A program made the position numbers and the translations under genes. From Mariniphaga sp. (lineage in GTDB: Bacteria; Bacteroidota; Bacteroidia; Bacteroidales; Prolixibacteraceae), in NCBI GenBank assembly GCA_010906965.1, contig JAAFHB010000008.1:1-51806 (forward strand): a DNA stretch of 51,806 nt, read 5' to 3'. Below the pieces are notes generated by a model. That model did no database searches. It saw nothing but the letters and a program-made list of their open reading frames with translations, and was not told the DNA's origin. Each line of letters starts with the position of its first letter. The stretch's first letter is position 1. Shown here piece by piece: positions 9,225 through 18,226 of the stretch.

Positions 9225-9803
9225 TTATGAGCGCCTTGGCCTGGACTTTTTTGCACCACTTTTGTGTTCTTTGCCGTTGAAAAGGACTTTTTGGTCAACC
9301 TCATCTTTTTTACCGAAATCTTCCTTTTTCAATAGTTCTACTACTTCATAAACGATTGGGCAAAGCTCCCGATTTACCATGGTGAGGTCCAAAAGTTGAT
9401 AGAACCTGCGACGATCGGTGTGCGGGTATTCGCTGCACGCCTTGGGCCGGTAATCATAAATCATACAATAATTGTCGGGCATCAAAAAAGGACATGGCGT
9501 ATCGTTGAAAACAAACCATTGATCATCATCAACATGGAGATAACGGGCGATAAAATCAACCTCCTTCATTTTCTGTTTGTGTGCAATTCGTTCGATATCC
9601 TTATCTGTAATTCTAGGACTGATTGATTTGCAGCAATTTCCGCAAGTTAAGCAGTCAAATTTATTCGACACTTTATCATGAATTACGTGCACAACATCAT
9701 CGAGTTGTTTTGGTTTTTTCCTCTTTAATTGATTGAAAAAAGTAGTCGTCTCTACCTGGTTTTGCCGGGCGAGCGCTTTAACGTTGTTTTTATCTGCCAC
9801 CAT
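9225..9803 (-). CDS. YkgJ-type cysteine-cluster protein
   Basis: A 192-residue cytoplasmic protein with the Cys pattern of the YkgJ (CxxCxxCC) family: CLTCGNCCKS near 52-61 and CPFLMPDNYCMIYDYRPKAC further on. The family probably binds a zinc or iron-sulfur centre, and its function is unknown. The C-terminus is a short basic tail. Its start overlaps the end of the EamA gene by 14 bases, and porQ starts 9 bases downstream, so the three are probably one transcript. Confidence 0.85.
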   Translation of the reverse strand: MVADKNNVKALARQNQVETTTFFNQLKRKKPKQLDDVVHVIHDKVSNKFDCLTCGNCCKSISPRITDKDIERIAHKQKMKEVDFIARYLHVDDDQWFVFNDTPCPFLMPDNYCMIYDYRPKACSEYPHTDRRRFYQLLDLTMVNRELCPIVYEVVELLKKEDFGKKDEVDQKVLFNGKEHKSGAKKSRPRRS

Positions 9804-10716
9804 TTTGTTGAATTGAAACTAATCTTGCAATAAATTTTTTCATTCTGATCTGTGCAATAAAAAGACCGGCAATCACAACTGCAATTCCGACCATTTTTCT
9901 GAAAGTGAGCGGTTCATCAAGGATGTACCACGCGAATATAGCGGTTAAAACCGGAATAATGTTGATGAAAATATTGGCACCATTGATCCCGAGGTTTTTA
10001 ACGCTGTAAGCGTATAGTATAAAGGCAATGCACGAAGCGAACACCGCAAGTTTTACGATGGCAATAAATGCAGGAAGGTTAAATGAAGTGGTTAGCAATG
10101 TTTTGCTTTCGAAAACTAGCCAGAAAGGGAGAAAGAAAAAAATCCCTATAAAATTCTGGTAGGTGATGATTGTTGTGGTATTGTAATTGTTCGACAGGTT
10201 CTTAAGAACTACTGTATACCCAATTGCAGAGAAAACGGCCAGAAATTCAAGTCCTATTCCAAGAGGTGAGGTAATGAAGTTGACAGAATCATCAAAAACA
10301 ACGATCCCAACACCTATGAACGAAAGGAGGATCCCGATAAGGTTACGCAACGAAAGCTTTTCACCATGGTATCGCGAAGCTGCTAATGGAGAGAAAAGTG
10401 GAATCGTGGCAATAATGATGGCCCCCATTGTGCTTGAAACATACATTAAACCAAAGCTTTCACCCATAAAATAGAGGAACGGTTCGAAAAATGCGAGTAG
10501 CAGAAAAGTGCCATAATCTTTTTTTTCTACTTTCACCAGTTTGCCTATCATCAGTCCGTAAGTCAGCATCAGGATGGAAGCAATTATCAGTCTGAAAAAT
10601 ACGGTCGTCAGTGGACCATAAGCCACGTAAACTTCTTTCACCCAGACAAATGAAAATGCCCAGAAAATCATGGCGAAAACTACTGCCAGATATACAATCC
10701 CTTTTTTTTGCCCCAT
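9790..10716 (-). CDS. EamA/DMT family transporter
   Basis: A 308-residue membrane protein with ten predicted helices in two EamA repeats (about 10-140 and 150-290). The second repeat ends with the typical PVLTAIFAWYILDEPLTF segment. Members export metabolites or amino acids, but the substrate cannot be predicted. It heads the run towards YkgJ and porQ. A TACTTTTG element on the minus strand (10740-10733) sits 16 bases ahead of the ATG and is a plausible -7 box. Confidence 0.9.
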   Translation of the reverse strand: MGQKKGIVYLAVVFAMIFWAFSFVWVKEVYVAYGPLTTVFFRLIIASILMLTYGLMIGKLVKVEKKDYGTFLLLAFFEPFLYFMGESFGLMYVSSTMGAIIIATIPLFSPLAASRYHGEKLSLRNLIGILLSFIGVGIVVFDDSVNFITSPLGIGLEFLAVFSAIGYTVVLKNLSNNYNTTTIITYQNFIGIFFFLPFWLVFESKTLLTTSFNLPAFIAIVKLAVFASCIAFILYAYSVKNLGINGANIFINIIPVLTAIFAWYILDEPLTFRKMVGIAVVIAGLFIAQIRMKKFIARLVSIQQNGGR

Positions 10717-10732
10717 ATTAAATTTTGAGCTG

Positions 10733-10740
10733 CAAAAGTA
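10733..10740 (-). promoter_or_regulatory. Possible -7 element for the EamA-ykgJ-porQ run
   Basis: TACTTTTG on the minus strand fits TAnnTTTG, with TGG rather than TTG about 19 bases upstream. The predicted start of transcription is about 10 bases before the ATG. Confidence 0.45.
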
Positions 10741-10938
10741 GGATAAATTACTCAGAGAACCATCGGAATTGTTTGCCGCACAATCGATATCGCCTCCTTT
10801 GAAATGGTTTTTAGAATACGTGAAAAATGCCTGATTCCGCAGGGAAAACCGCTAGTAGCCAGCTGTCAACTTTAAAATAGGAGAATATTTTTCAACTTAG
10901 AAAAGTCACGCGATGAACTCTGTCTTACCAATCTAATT

Positions 10939-11348
10939 TCATTTTTTCAGAACCGTATTTAAAAACAGCTTCATATCATTCCAGGAGTCCGCGTCAGCCT
11001 TTTCATTGTATTCAATGGGCATATTAAACTGCTTTCCAATTTTTGTCGCATCAGGATTGGTAAATGCGTGTGTCGCATTGGGTATATGATGAATTTATAT
11101 TCAGCACCAATCGAATCGAGTCGAAACTGAGGATCCGTGTAAAACGGAGTTGCGAGTTCCTGCGCTTCCATTGGGTTAGTGGCTATCTTTCCGTCTCCGT
11201 ACATGTCGACCGCCATGGCAATATATCCAAGTTCTGCCAGTTTTCTTGCACGCATCACTGGATAATCTGTTAGTCCCCACCATTCGTGAACGACCAAAAC
11301 AGCTGGTCTTTTTCCTTTCTGGTTTTCATCACAAACGATTAAATGCAT
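10939..11348 (-). pseudogene. Broken dienelactone hydrolase family gene
   Basis: The frame opens with GKRPAVLVVHEWWGLTDYP and MAVDMYGDGKIATNP, the conserved N-terminal half of dienelactone hydrolase proteins. It then jumps from FYTDPQF directly to RLDSIGAEYKFIIYP, skipping about 100 residues that should hold the nucleophile motif (GYCFGG-like) and the catalytic Asp. A one-base deletion after IIYP (near 11079) shifts the frame. The other frame continues with NATHAFTNPDATKIG and ends at a TGA (10941-10939), which is the normal family C-terminus. The N-terminal signal-peptide region is also missing. With the nucleophile gone it cannot be active. Confidence 0.85.
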
Positions 11349-11502
11349 AACAACAAGTCCTAAAAAATAGTTAGAATCATTTTAAACTAAACGTTATTTT
11401 GAATGTTATAAGTATGTTTATTAATTGTTTGACATGCAAAAAAACATAGTTTGGTTTTTCAGTAATAACCGATAGTGGATGAAATCTTAAAAACAAAAGG
11501 TG

Positions 11503-12507
11503 ATGACAGACAGAAGAATGTTTCTAAAATCGCTTGCAGGTGTAACTGCCGGTTTAACATTGGGAGGTGCAACCCCCGCGTTTAAAACAGAAAGTGACCG
11601 TCTGGGTGAAGTGCTTCCAAAGAGGAAACTTGGTCGGACGAATGAATATGTAACCATGCTCGGAACCGGAGGTTATCATGTTGGCTGGACCACGGAACGC
11701 GATGCACAAGAGGTAATTGAAGCTGCTCTTGAAGGTGGTGTACGGTTTTTCGACACGGCTGAAAGCTATGCCGCTGGCACCAGTGAAACTCGGTATGGCA
11801 AATACCTGACACCAAAATATCGTGATCTGATTTTTTTAATGAGTAAATCGACAGGCAAAGACGCTAAAACAGTCAGGGAACATTTGGAGGGTACACTGCG
11901 CAGGCTAAATACGGATCACCTGGATTTATATCAGGTTCATGCTATTTCAACTCCTGAGGATGTTGACAGTCGGATTCAGTTAGGCGTTCTCGAAGTTTTG
12001 CTGAAAGCCAAAGAAGACGGGAAAATAAGGCATTTGGGATTTACCGGCCACCAAAATCCGTTTGCTCATGCCCGAATGCTCGAAAGGACCAAAGAAAGTG
12101 ACATTTTCGATACCGTTTTAATGCCTGTGAATGTGCTGGATCAGAGTTATTTCAGTTTCACTCATAGTATCATGCCCAAAGCCTTGGAAAGAAATATGGG
12201 AATTCTTGCTATAAAATCGCTGGCTGACGGTCGGTTCTTTGCGAAAAAAGAACAGGCCGGGTGGACTTCTGACGATCCGCTGATTCCAAATTACCTCAGT
12301 ATTAAAGAAGCGATGCATTTCGTATGGTCTCTTCCGGTTTCCGTTTTAATTTCCGGAAATGAAAATGCGACCTTTATGCGCGAAAAAATCGCCCTTGCCC
12401 GGTCGTTTACCAAATTAACAGAGGAACAAAAGATCGCCTTGATCGATAAAGTAAAAGATATTGCACTCACCGGCAAAGTTGAATACTTTAAAAAGAAGGA
12501 AAGCTGA
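11503..12507 (+). CDS. Tat-exported aldo/keto reductase
   Basis: A 334-residue NAD(P)H-dependent oxidoreductase. The start carries a twin-arginine motif (DRRMFLKSLAG) and a hydrophobic stretch, so a folded, cofactor-bearing enzyme may be exported. The AKR barrel begins near residue 40 (KRKLGRTNEYVTMLGTGG). The catalytic tetrad is visible: Asp and Tyr in FFDTAESY, Lys in LMSKST and His in YQVHAIS. I chose the ATG at 11503 over a GTG one codon earlier. Exported AKRs with Tat signals are common in Bacteroidota; their substrates are unknown. Confidence 0.9.
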   Translation: MTDRRMFLKSLAGVTAGLTLGGATPAFKTESDRLGEVLPKRKLGRTNEYVTMLGTGGYHVGWTTERDAQEVIEAALEGGVRFFDTAESYAAGTSETRYGKYLTPKYRDLIFLMSKSTGKDAKTVREHLEGTLRRLNTDHLDLYQVHAISTPEDVDSRIQLGVLEVLLKAKEDGKIRHLGFTGHQNPFAHARMLERTKESDIFDTVLMPVNVLDQSYFSFTHSIMPKALERNMGILAIKSLADGRFFAKKEQAGWTSDDPLIPNYLSIKEAMHFVWSLPVSVLISGNENATFMREKIALARSFTKLTEEQKIALIDKVKDIALTGKVEYFKKKES

Positions 12508-12602
12508 TTTGACATATAGGCAGCGTGAAGAATGGAAATTATGCATTCCGCCCAAAACTATTCCGGTGACAAACCATTCTTCATCTGAATTGTTCTTCAG
12601 GT

Positions 12603-14621
12603 ATGAACAAACAAAATCGATTATCGCAGGCGAGCAGTCCGTATCTCCGACAACATGCCGACAATCCGGTTGATTGGTACGAATGGGGAGACGAGGCTTT
12701 ATTGAAGGCCAAAACAGAAAATAAACCGTTGATTATCAGTATCGGATATGCGGCATGTCACTGGTGTCATGTGATGGCGCATGAGTCGTTTTCGGACGAG
12801 GAGATCGCCGAATTTATGAATTTCCATTTTGTATGCATTAAGATTGATCGGGAAGAACGTCCCGACATCGACCGCATCTATATGGAGGCAGCACAATTAT
12901 TATCAGGACGCGGTGGCTGGCCACTCAACGCCTTTGCCCTCCCGGACGGAAGACCATTTTATGCCGCTACTTATTTTCCACCCGATCAGTGGATGGATGC
13001 ACTTCATCAATTTATCCATTTATTTCAAAACGAATATCCACGGGTTTTGCAGGCTGCAACGTCGCTTACAGAGGGAATTCGAACAAATCCTTTGCCGGGA
13101 ATATTAAATTCAAAGCCATTTAATAAGGTCGATTATCGTGAAGCTTATGAAAATCAAATTAATGCGATCGATTTTAAGCTGGGAGGAACTTCCGGAGCGC
13201 CCAAGTTTATGATGCCGACAGGTCTGGAATTTCTCCTTCAATATCACTACCTGACAGGAGATCAGAAAGCGCTGGATGCGGTCACGATTACACTTGATGC
13301 GATGGCAAAAGGGGGTATTTACGATCAGGTTGGCGGTGGTTTTTCCCGTTATTCCACAGATCAATACTGGAAAGTGCCCCATTTTGAGAAAATGCTTTAC
13401 GACAATGCCCAGTTAATCACGCTTTATGCTCTTGCTTATCAATTGACAAACAAACCACTTTATGCTGAAATTGTCGAGCAAACGATCGAATTTGCAGAGC
13501 GTGAACTGCGGCATTCTGAAGGAGGTTTTTACGCTTCGATTGATGCTGACAGTGAACACGAAGAGGGGAAGTTTTATGTCTGGTCGAAGCAGGATGTTGA
13601 ATCAGTTTTAGATCCGGCAACTGCTGAAATTGTTCTTCGTTTCTACCAGGTATCCGATTATGGAAATTGGGAAAAGGGAAAGAACATCCTGCATTACAAG
13701 GATAACAAAGTTACGTTTGCCGGTGAAAATGGAATGTCAGTCATTGAATTAAAGGCTATTTTGCAAACAGCTACCAAATCTTTGCTCGAACAACGCAACA
13801 ACCGTATTCGACCTGCAACAGACGATAAAATTCTTACTTCATGGAATGCCTTGATGATATCAGGCTATGTGAATGCCTTTAGAGCGCTTGGTAACGAGCA
13901 GCTTCTGAAAGGTGCCATCAGTAATGCCCGTTTTCTGGAAACCAATATGCTAAGGGATAACGGACTTCTTTTTCGTGTTTACAAGGATGGAAAAGTAAGT
14001 ACAGAAGCGTTTTTGGATGACTATGCACTCCTGACTGATGCGTATATCAGTCTGTATGAAGTTACTTTTGATCTGCATTGGTTGCAACTTAGCCAACTTT
14101 TGACGGGGTATGTTTTAAATCATTTTGCTGATGCTGAGAATCAACTGTTTTTCTATACTTCAGACCAGGCAGAAAACCTGATTGCCCGCAAACATGAGAT
14201 TTCAGATAATGTAATTCCGGCTTCCAATTCAGTTTTTGCACATGTGCTGTTTAAATTGGGAATTCTGTTGGAGAAGGCCGATTACACACAAATGGCAAAC
14301 GAAATGCTTTTCAAAATACGACGTGAAACCGTTCAGCAAGGTGCTTATTATGCCAATTGGGCAATGCTTTTGGGCAAAATGGTATACCCAACCTTTGAAG
14401 TATCAATACTCGGCGAAAATGCAGTGCCATTCAACCTCGAAATGCAGAAAAAGTATTTGCCAACGGCTGTTTTTGCCGGAGGAATAAACGAGAACCTGCC
14501 GCTACTTCACAATCGTTTAGTCGAAAACGAAACAGTGATCTATGTTTGTCAAAACAAAACCTGTAACAGTCCGGTCATTTCTGCAATTGCTGCATTGGAA
14601 TTGATAAAAGCTGATTTTTAA
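12603..14621 (+). CDS. Thioredoxin-domain protein of the YyaL/DUF255 type
   Basis: A 672-residue protein. The N-terminal thioredoxin-like domain (about 1-165) has the typical [15 protein letters not shown] opening and a CHWCHVM active-site motif near 52-58. The rest (about 190-650) is an (alpha/alpha)6 toroid like N-acylglucosamine 2-epimerases and glycosidases, with [17 protein letters not shown] and [14 protein letters not shown] as conserved blocks. The family is widespread (spermatogenesis-associated protein 20 in animals) but its reaction is unknown. It starts 95 bases after the aldo/keto reductase on the same strand, so it could be co-transcribed. Confidence 0.93.
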   Translation: MNKQNRLSQASSPYLRQHADNPVDWYEWGDEALLKAKTENKPLIISIGYAACHWCHVMAHESFSDEEIAEFMNFHFVCIKIDREERPDIDRIYMEAAQLLSGRGGWPLNAFALPDGRPFYAATYFPPDQWMDALHQFIHLFQNEYPRVLQAATSLTEGIRTNPLPGILNSKPFNKVDYREAYENQINAIDFKLGGTSGAPKFMMPTGLEFLLQYHYLTGDQKALDAVTITLDAMAKGGIYDQVGGGFSRYSTDQYWKVPHFEKMLYDNAQLITLYALAYQLTNKPLYAEIVEQTIEFAERELRHSEGGFYASIDADSEHEEGKFYVWSKQDVESVLDPATAEIVLRFYQVSDYGNWEKGKNILHYKDNKVTFAGENGMSVIELKAILQTATKSLLEQRNNRIRPATDDKILTSWNALMISGYVNAFRALGNEQLLKGAISNARFLETNMLRDNGLLFRVYKDGKVSTEAFLDDYALLTDAYISLYEVTFDLHWLQLSQLLTGYVLNHFADAENQLFFYTSDQAENLIARKHEISDNVIPASNSVFAHVLFKLGILLEKADYTQMANEMLFKIRRETVQQGAYYANWAMLLGKMVYPTFEVSILGENAVPFNLEMQKKYLPTAVFAGGINENLPLLHNRLVENETVIYVCQNKTCNSPVISAIAALELIKADF

Positions 14622-14695
14622 AGCTGTTTTCGTTAAATAAAGTTAATACATTAATTGCTGTTTAAATCTTCACGATTCCTTCATTATCGGGAGTT

Positions 14696-14703
14696 TACAT
14701 TTG
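14696..14703 (+). promoter_or_regulatory. Possible -7 element for the 67-residue peptide gene
   Basis: TACATTTG matches TAnnTTTG and lies 28 bases before the ATG at 14732. No good -33 box was found. Confidence 0.4.
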
Positions 14704-14731
14704 AGCCATAAACAATATAAAATTCTCGATT

Positions 14732-14935
14732 ATGAAAAAGTTAGTTCTGGTATTAAGTTTTGTATTTGCATTAGGTTTAGTTTCTGTTGACGCTATGAGC
14801 AATAAAAAAGTGGTCAGTAATCCGCCTGTAAAGAGTGAGCAGACTGCCAAAAAAGCAGTTGCAAAACCTGCAGTCAAGAAAGCGGCCAAGGGGTATAAAT
14901 CAACTAAAAAGGTTCAGAAAACGGTCAAAAAATAG
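14732..14935 (+). CDS. Small exported Lys/Ala-rich peptide
   Basis: A 67-residue protein that I cannot assign to a family. Residues 1-21 form a good signal peptide (KK, then LVLVLSFVFALGLVSV, then DAM). The mature part is about one third Lys, with Ala, Val and Thr, arranged as loose KKAVAKPAVKKAAK-like repeats, so it would be highly basic and disordered. A TAnnTTTG element lies upstream and a hairpin terminator downstream, which supports a real monocistronic gene. Histone H1-like tails look similar, but the signal peptide argues for the periplasm or cell surface. Confidence 0.65.
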   Translation: MKKLVLVLSFVFALGLVSVDAMSNKKVVSNPPVKSEQTAKKAVAKPAVKKAAKGYKSTKKVQKTVKK

Positions 14936-14956
14936 GCTGTTTTGAAAGAATATAAA

Positions 14957-14992
14957 AAGCCTTCTCGCCGATAAAATGAGATGGCTTTTTTT
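14957..14992 (+). terminator. Intrinsic terminator after the small basic peptide
   Basis: AGCC-T-TCTC pairs with GAGA-T-GGCT (one T/T mismatch) and is followed by a run of T on the plus strand. It lies about 20 bases past the stop at 14935. Confidence 0.75.
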
Positions 14993-15112
14993 ATGTTGAA
15001 TTCAAGTGGGCGGATTTGGAGGTTCAGTTTCCCTGTATCCTGCGCAACATTAAAGTTTACTAATCAGGTAAAGATTCTGCTTACATTGCGAAGAAATACG
15101 AATCTTATTAAA

Positions 15113-15802
15113 ATGGTTATAAGATACATTGTAATTTGTTTGATATGCTTTCTGGGTGGTAACGTTCGTTTGGAAGCTCAGCATGCTCGTTATGTAAATG
15201 ACATGCCCCTTCAATTGTCTGCATCAAAGGGAAGTAATGCCGCTTTAGTGCTTTACCTTTCCGGCGATGGAGGGTGGAATGAATTCAATCAAAAATTAGT
15301 TCAGGAGTTTGAAAAACAGGGCTATGGAGTGGTAACACTCAATACCCGGAAATATTTCTGGGATCAGAAATCTCCGGAAGTTTTTGCCGGTGATATTGAT
15401 CAATTATCCAAATATTATCTGAAAGAATGGAAGAAATCATCGGTGGTGATAGTCGGATATTCCTTTGGCGCTGACGTGGGAATTTTTCTTCCTGGAAGGC
15501 TTTCTTCAGAATTGCAGAAAAAAATAATCAAAATAGCTTTAATATCACCTTCGGCCAGTTCCGATTTTGTGATCAGATTGAGTGATATGATCGGAGATAG
15601 TGAGAACGTCAACCGGAAATTTAAAGTGAAACCAGAGATTGAGAAAGCTGATATGCCGGTCATTTGCATTTTTGGAAATGATGAGAAGTTGATGCTCAAG
15701 ACCAACCTTCCTAAAAAAAAGAACCTGATAATTTATGAATTGCCTGGAGATCACCGATATAATAATGATTTTAAGGCGCTTTCAAAATTGATTGGGCTGT
15801 AA
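15113..15802 (+). CDS. VirJ/AcvB-like exported alpha/beta hydrolase
   Basis: A 229-residue protein from the ATG at 15113; a longer frame from 14981 runs through the preceding terminator and is unlikely. Residues 1-23 are a signal peptide ending at LEAQ. The body has LYLSGDGGWNEFN near 45-57 and the nucleophile elbow VVIVGYSFGADVG, as in the VirJ domain of Agrobacterium AcvB/VirJ. The relatives act in the periplasm on lysyl-phosphatidylglycerol or in type IV secretion, but the role in Bacteroidota is not known. It stands alone between two terminators. Confidence 0.8.
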   Translation: MVIRYIVICLICFLGGNVRLEAQHARYVNDMPLQLSASKGSNAALVLYLSGDGGWNEFNQKLVQEFEKQGYGVVTLNTRKYFWDQKSPEVFAGDIDQLSKYYLKEWKKSSVVIVGYSFGADVGIFLPGRLSSELQKKIIKIALISPSASSDFVIRLSDMIGDSENVNRKFKVKPEIEKADMPVICIFGNDEKLMLKTNLPKKKNLIIYELPGDHRYNNDFKALSKLIGL

Positions 15803-15864
15803 TCCGGATCCGAATGCCAAAATTTTAGAACAGACGCTGACAAATGGATTCAATAATAAATAAC

Positions 15865-15901
15865 AAAGCCCAACAATGTTTTTTACAACATGTTGGGCTT
15901 T
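15865..15901. terminator. Bidirectional terminator
   Basis: AAAGCCCAACA (15865-15875) pairs perfectly with TGTTGGGCTTT (15891-15901) around a 15-base loop. It can end both the plus-strand hydrolase gene and the minus-strand tRNA-His, which stops at 15908. Confidence 0.75.
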
Positions 15902-15907
15902 AAGCTG

Positions 15908-15982
15908 GGTGGAAGATGGGGTTCGAACCCACGACCCCTGGTACCACAAACCAGTGCTCTAACCAACTGAGCTACATCCACC
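15908..15982 (-). tRNA. tRNA-His (GTG)
   Basis: On the minus strand the cloverleaf is complete: an acceptor arm beginning GTGGATG, the D-arm AGCTCAGTTGGTTAGAGC, an anticodon stem CTGGT/ACCAG with loop TTGTGGT (anticodon GTG) and the T-arm GTGGG-TTCGAAC-CCCAT. The extra G at position -1 (15982) faces C73, the identity element of tRNA-His. The acceptor stem has a U6-U67 mismatch. CCA is not encoded. The tRNA stands alone. Confidence 0.95.
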
Positions 15983-16144
15983 GTTTAGCGGTTGCAAATA
16001 TAGAAAATGTTTTCTGATTTGCATAACTGATTTTTTAAAAAAATGGCTTAATTGTTAATTTGTTGTATTTCTGAGTGATGCATTTATTGCAGGGCTCATA
16101 ACGATCATATTTTGAAAAACGTCCTATCGTTACAGCAGTATTGT

Positions 16145-16152
16145 TAACTTTG
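16145..16152 (+). promoter_or_regulatory. Possible -7 element for the AlkD-like gene
   Basis: TAACTTTG fits TAnnTTTG and lies 28 bases ahead of the ATG at 16181. No TTG is found at the expected distance. Confidence 0.4.
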
Positions 16153-16180
16153 TTTTCTGGTAATAACTTTTAACAAAACG

Positions 16181-16894
16181 ATGGATTATTTACTCGACAA
16201 TCCCGATGCGGAACGGATGCTTCAGGAAATCTTGGCAAAGATTAAGCCGTTACAAAATTTTGAAGTCGTCAATTCGATGCTGAAAAGAGGAGTTGATTAT
16301 AAAGTGAATTTTGGCGTTTCAATTCCATTGCTACGGGAAATGGCTTCAAATTATGAGAAGAATCACCTGCTGGCGCTCAAACTGTGGAACAAGCAATGGC
16401 GCGAAACAATGATTCTCGCGATGCTTCTTGAGGAGCCTGCCGAAGTTACCGAAAATCAGATGGATTTTTGGGTAAAGAATTTCCAGTCAATCGAGATTGC
16501 TGAACAGGCTGCCATGAACCTGTTTTCGATAACTAATTTTGCTTATAAAAAAGCTTTTGAATATTGTCTTGGCAAAAAACTATTGGTTAAGATTGTTGGG
16601 CTGCTAATGATTGGACGACTGGCACTGACAGATCGTAATGCCCCGGACGAAAATTTTGATCCGTTTTTTGAGTTGATGCCACCTCTTTCAAAGGATCCGC
16701 AATTGTCGATTGTATTTTCAAGGGTTTTTATCCAGATTGGGATGCGTAATCTGAATCTGAATGAAATTGCGATCAGTCATGCGAAGATTTTGAAAACGAT
16801 TGACTCAAAAACCGCACAGGAAAACGCGGAACACATCCTGAGTGAACTCGACTGCGAAGACGCACGAGAGATTGTAAAAAGGCGACAAAAGTAA
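16181..16894 (+). CDS. DNA alkylation repair (AlkD-like HEAT-repeat) protein
   Basis: A 237-residue all-helical protein resembling the AlkD/AlkC superfamily, which uses HEAT repeats to recognise and excise bulky or alkylated bases. The blocks GVSIPLLREMASNYEKNH (about 47-64), LALKLWNKQWRETMILAMLL (65-84) and the helix pairs after them fit the family. The catalytic residues of AlkD (a Trp and an Asp) cannot be placed with certainty. It is not linked to other repair genes. A related non-repair role is possible. Confidence 0.75.
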   Translation: MDYLLDNPDAERMLQEILAKIKPLQNFEVVNSMLKRGVDYKVNFGVSIPLLREMASNYEKNHLLALKLWNKQWRETMILAMLLEEPAEVTENQMDFWVKNFQSIEIAEQAAMNLFSITNFAYKKAFEYCLGKKLLVKIVGLLMIGRLALTDRNAPDENFDPFFELMPPLSKDPQLSIVFSRVFIQIGMRNLNLNEIAISHAKILKTIDSKTAQENAEHILSELDCEDAREIVKRRQK

Positions 16895-16939
16895 AAAACA
16901 AATTAAAATGTTGTAAGGCAAACTTCTTATGCCGCTTTT

Positions 16940-16969
16940 TTGAACACAGTTTTTAAATCACTAATTTCG
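16940..16969 (+). promoter_or_regulatory. Promoter of the GNAT-like gene
   Basis: TTG (16940-16942), a 19-base spacer and TAATTTCG (16962-16969) match the Bacteroidota consensus with one deviation in the -7 box. The start codon at 16999 is 29 bases downstream. Confidence 0.55.
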
Positions 16970-16998
16970 CACCGCAAATAAAACCCCATTTATTGTTT

Positions 16999-18189
16999 AT
17001 GGAAGTCATTGAAGTAAAAGAACATAGTACAGTCAAAGCTTTTCATCAGGTTGGTCACGATATTTACAAAGACGATCAGAATTGGGTTCCACCCTTGGAA
17101 GTACTCGAAGATGCGGCTTTTGATCCCACAAAAAATGAGTTCTACAAACATGGCGACGGAACTCGCTGGATCTTAAAAGATGATAGCGGTAAAGTAATTG
17201 GTCGGATTGGTGCTTTTATTAACGGGAACAGAGCTTATACTTTTAACCAGCCAACAGGAGGATGTGGTTATTTTGAATGCATTGATGATCAGAAAGCTGC
17301 AAATCTGCTTTTTGACACTGCCAAAGCATGGCTTGCAACACGCGGAATGGAAGCGATGGACGGTCCGGTTAATTTCGGAGAGAACCTGATCAATTGGGGA
17401 TTGCTTGTTGAAGGATTTATGCAACAGGGATTTGGGATGCCTTACAATAAACCGTATTACCTTCCATTGTTTGAAAATTACGGATTTAAAGTATACTTCG
17501 AACAATTCAGTTATCATCTTAATCATAAGGAACCTTTTCCTGAACGATTTTGGAAAATAGCCGAATGGGTTGCTAAAAAGCCGAACTTTAGATTCGAGCA
17601 TGTTAGGTTCGACAATATTGAGAAATATATTCAGGATTTTGTTAAGATTTACGAACAGGCCTGGGCACAGTTCGATAATCACCAGCCGGTTGATCTTGAC
17701 GATATTCGTGGGATGATGAAAATTGCCAGGTTGATTGCTGACGAAGAGTTTATCTGGTTTGCTTATTATAATGACGAGCCGGTTCTCCTTTTTGGAATGA
17801 TACCCGACTGGAATCAGATTTTAAAGAAGCTGAATGGCAAATCGAATTGGTGGAGTATACTAAAGTTTATCTGGTACAAAAAAATCAGGACAATAACCCG
17901 TGCAAGGATTTTGATTATGGGCGTAGTTCCTAAATTTCAGGGAACAGGTCTTGAATCTGCAGTGTTCTGGCATATGGACAAAGTCATGCAGCGTAAATTG
18001 TGGATCAACCAAGTGGAACTTTCGTGGGTAGGCGATTTTAATCCCAAGATGATGTCAATATATCAGTCAGTTGGAGGTGTTCATGCAAAAACTCATTATA
18101 CAATGCGTTATCTTTTTGACCGCACCGTGCCGTTTGAACGGGCACCAATGCTGATGAAAGATAATCTGAAAAAAAATGAAGTAGAGTAG
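16999..18189 (+). CDS. GNAT-fold acyltransferase-like protein
   Basis: A 396-residue protein from the ATG at 16999; a TTG two codons earlier is less likely. The N-terminal part has the DLY/DDQNWVPPLE opening and GRIGAFINGNRAYTF strand found in Bacteroidota N-acetyltransferase-like proteins. The C-terminal part shows ILIMGVVPKFQGTGLESA, the acetyl-CoA pyrophosphate-binding motif (Q/R-x-x-G-x-G/A) of GNAT enzymes, followed by VELSWVGDFNPKMMSIYQ. Two GNAT-like domains are therefore likely. The acceptor substrate is unknown. Confidence 0.75.
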   Translation: MEVIEVKEHSTVKAFHQVGHDIYKDDQNWVPPLEVLEDAAFDPTKNEFYKHGDGTRWILKDDSGKVIGRIGAFINGNRAYTFNQPTGGCGYFECIDDQKAANLLFDTAKAWLATRGMEAMDGPVNFGENLINWGLLVEGFMQQGFGMPYNKPYYLPLFENYGFKVYFEQFSYHLNHKEPFPERFWKIAEWVAKKPNFRFEHVRFDNIEKYIQDFVKIYEQAWAQFDNHQPVDLDDIRGMMKIARLIADEEFIWFAYYNDEPVLLFGMIPDWNQILKKLNGKSNWWSILKFIWYKKIRTITRARILIMGVVPKFQGTGLESAVFWHMDKVMQRKLWINQVELSWVGDFNPKMMSIYQSVGGVHAKTHYTMRYLFDRTVPFERAPMLMKDNLKKNEVE

Positions 18190-18226
18190 GGTAGACTAAA
18201 GAAACAGATTAAGTTTAATGCTTTCA

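Noticed and set aside
14695..14889. Hydrophobic 64-residue frame on the minus strand
   Set aside because: It is the antisense of the signal peptide and Lys/Ala repeats of the real plus-strand gene.
14981..15112. Long N-terminus for the VirJ-like hydrolase
   Set aside because: It would start inside the preceding terminator and place the signal peptide 44 residues into the protein.
15908..15982. tRNA-His as an integration site of a mobile element
   Set aside because: No integrase gene and no direct repeat of the tRNA end is visible nearby; the restriction system lies 4 kb away beyond core genes.
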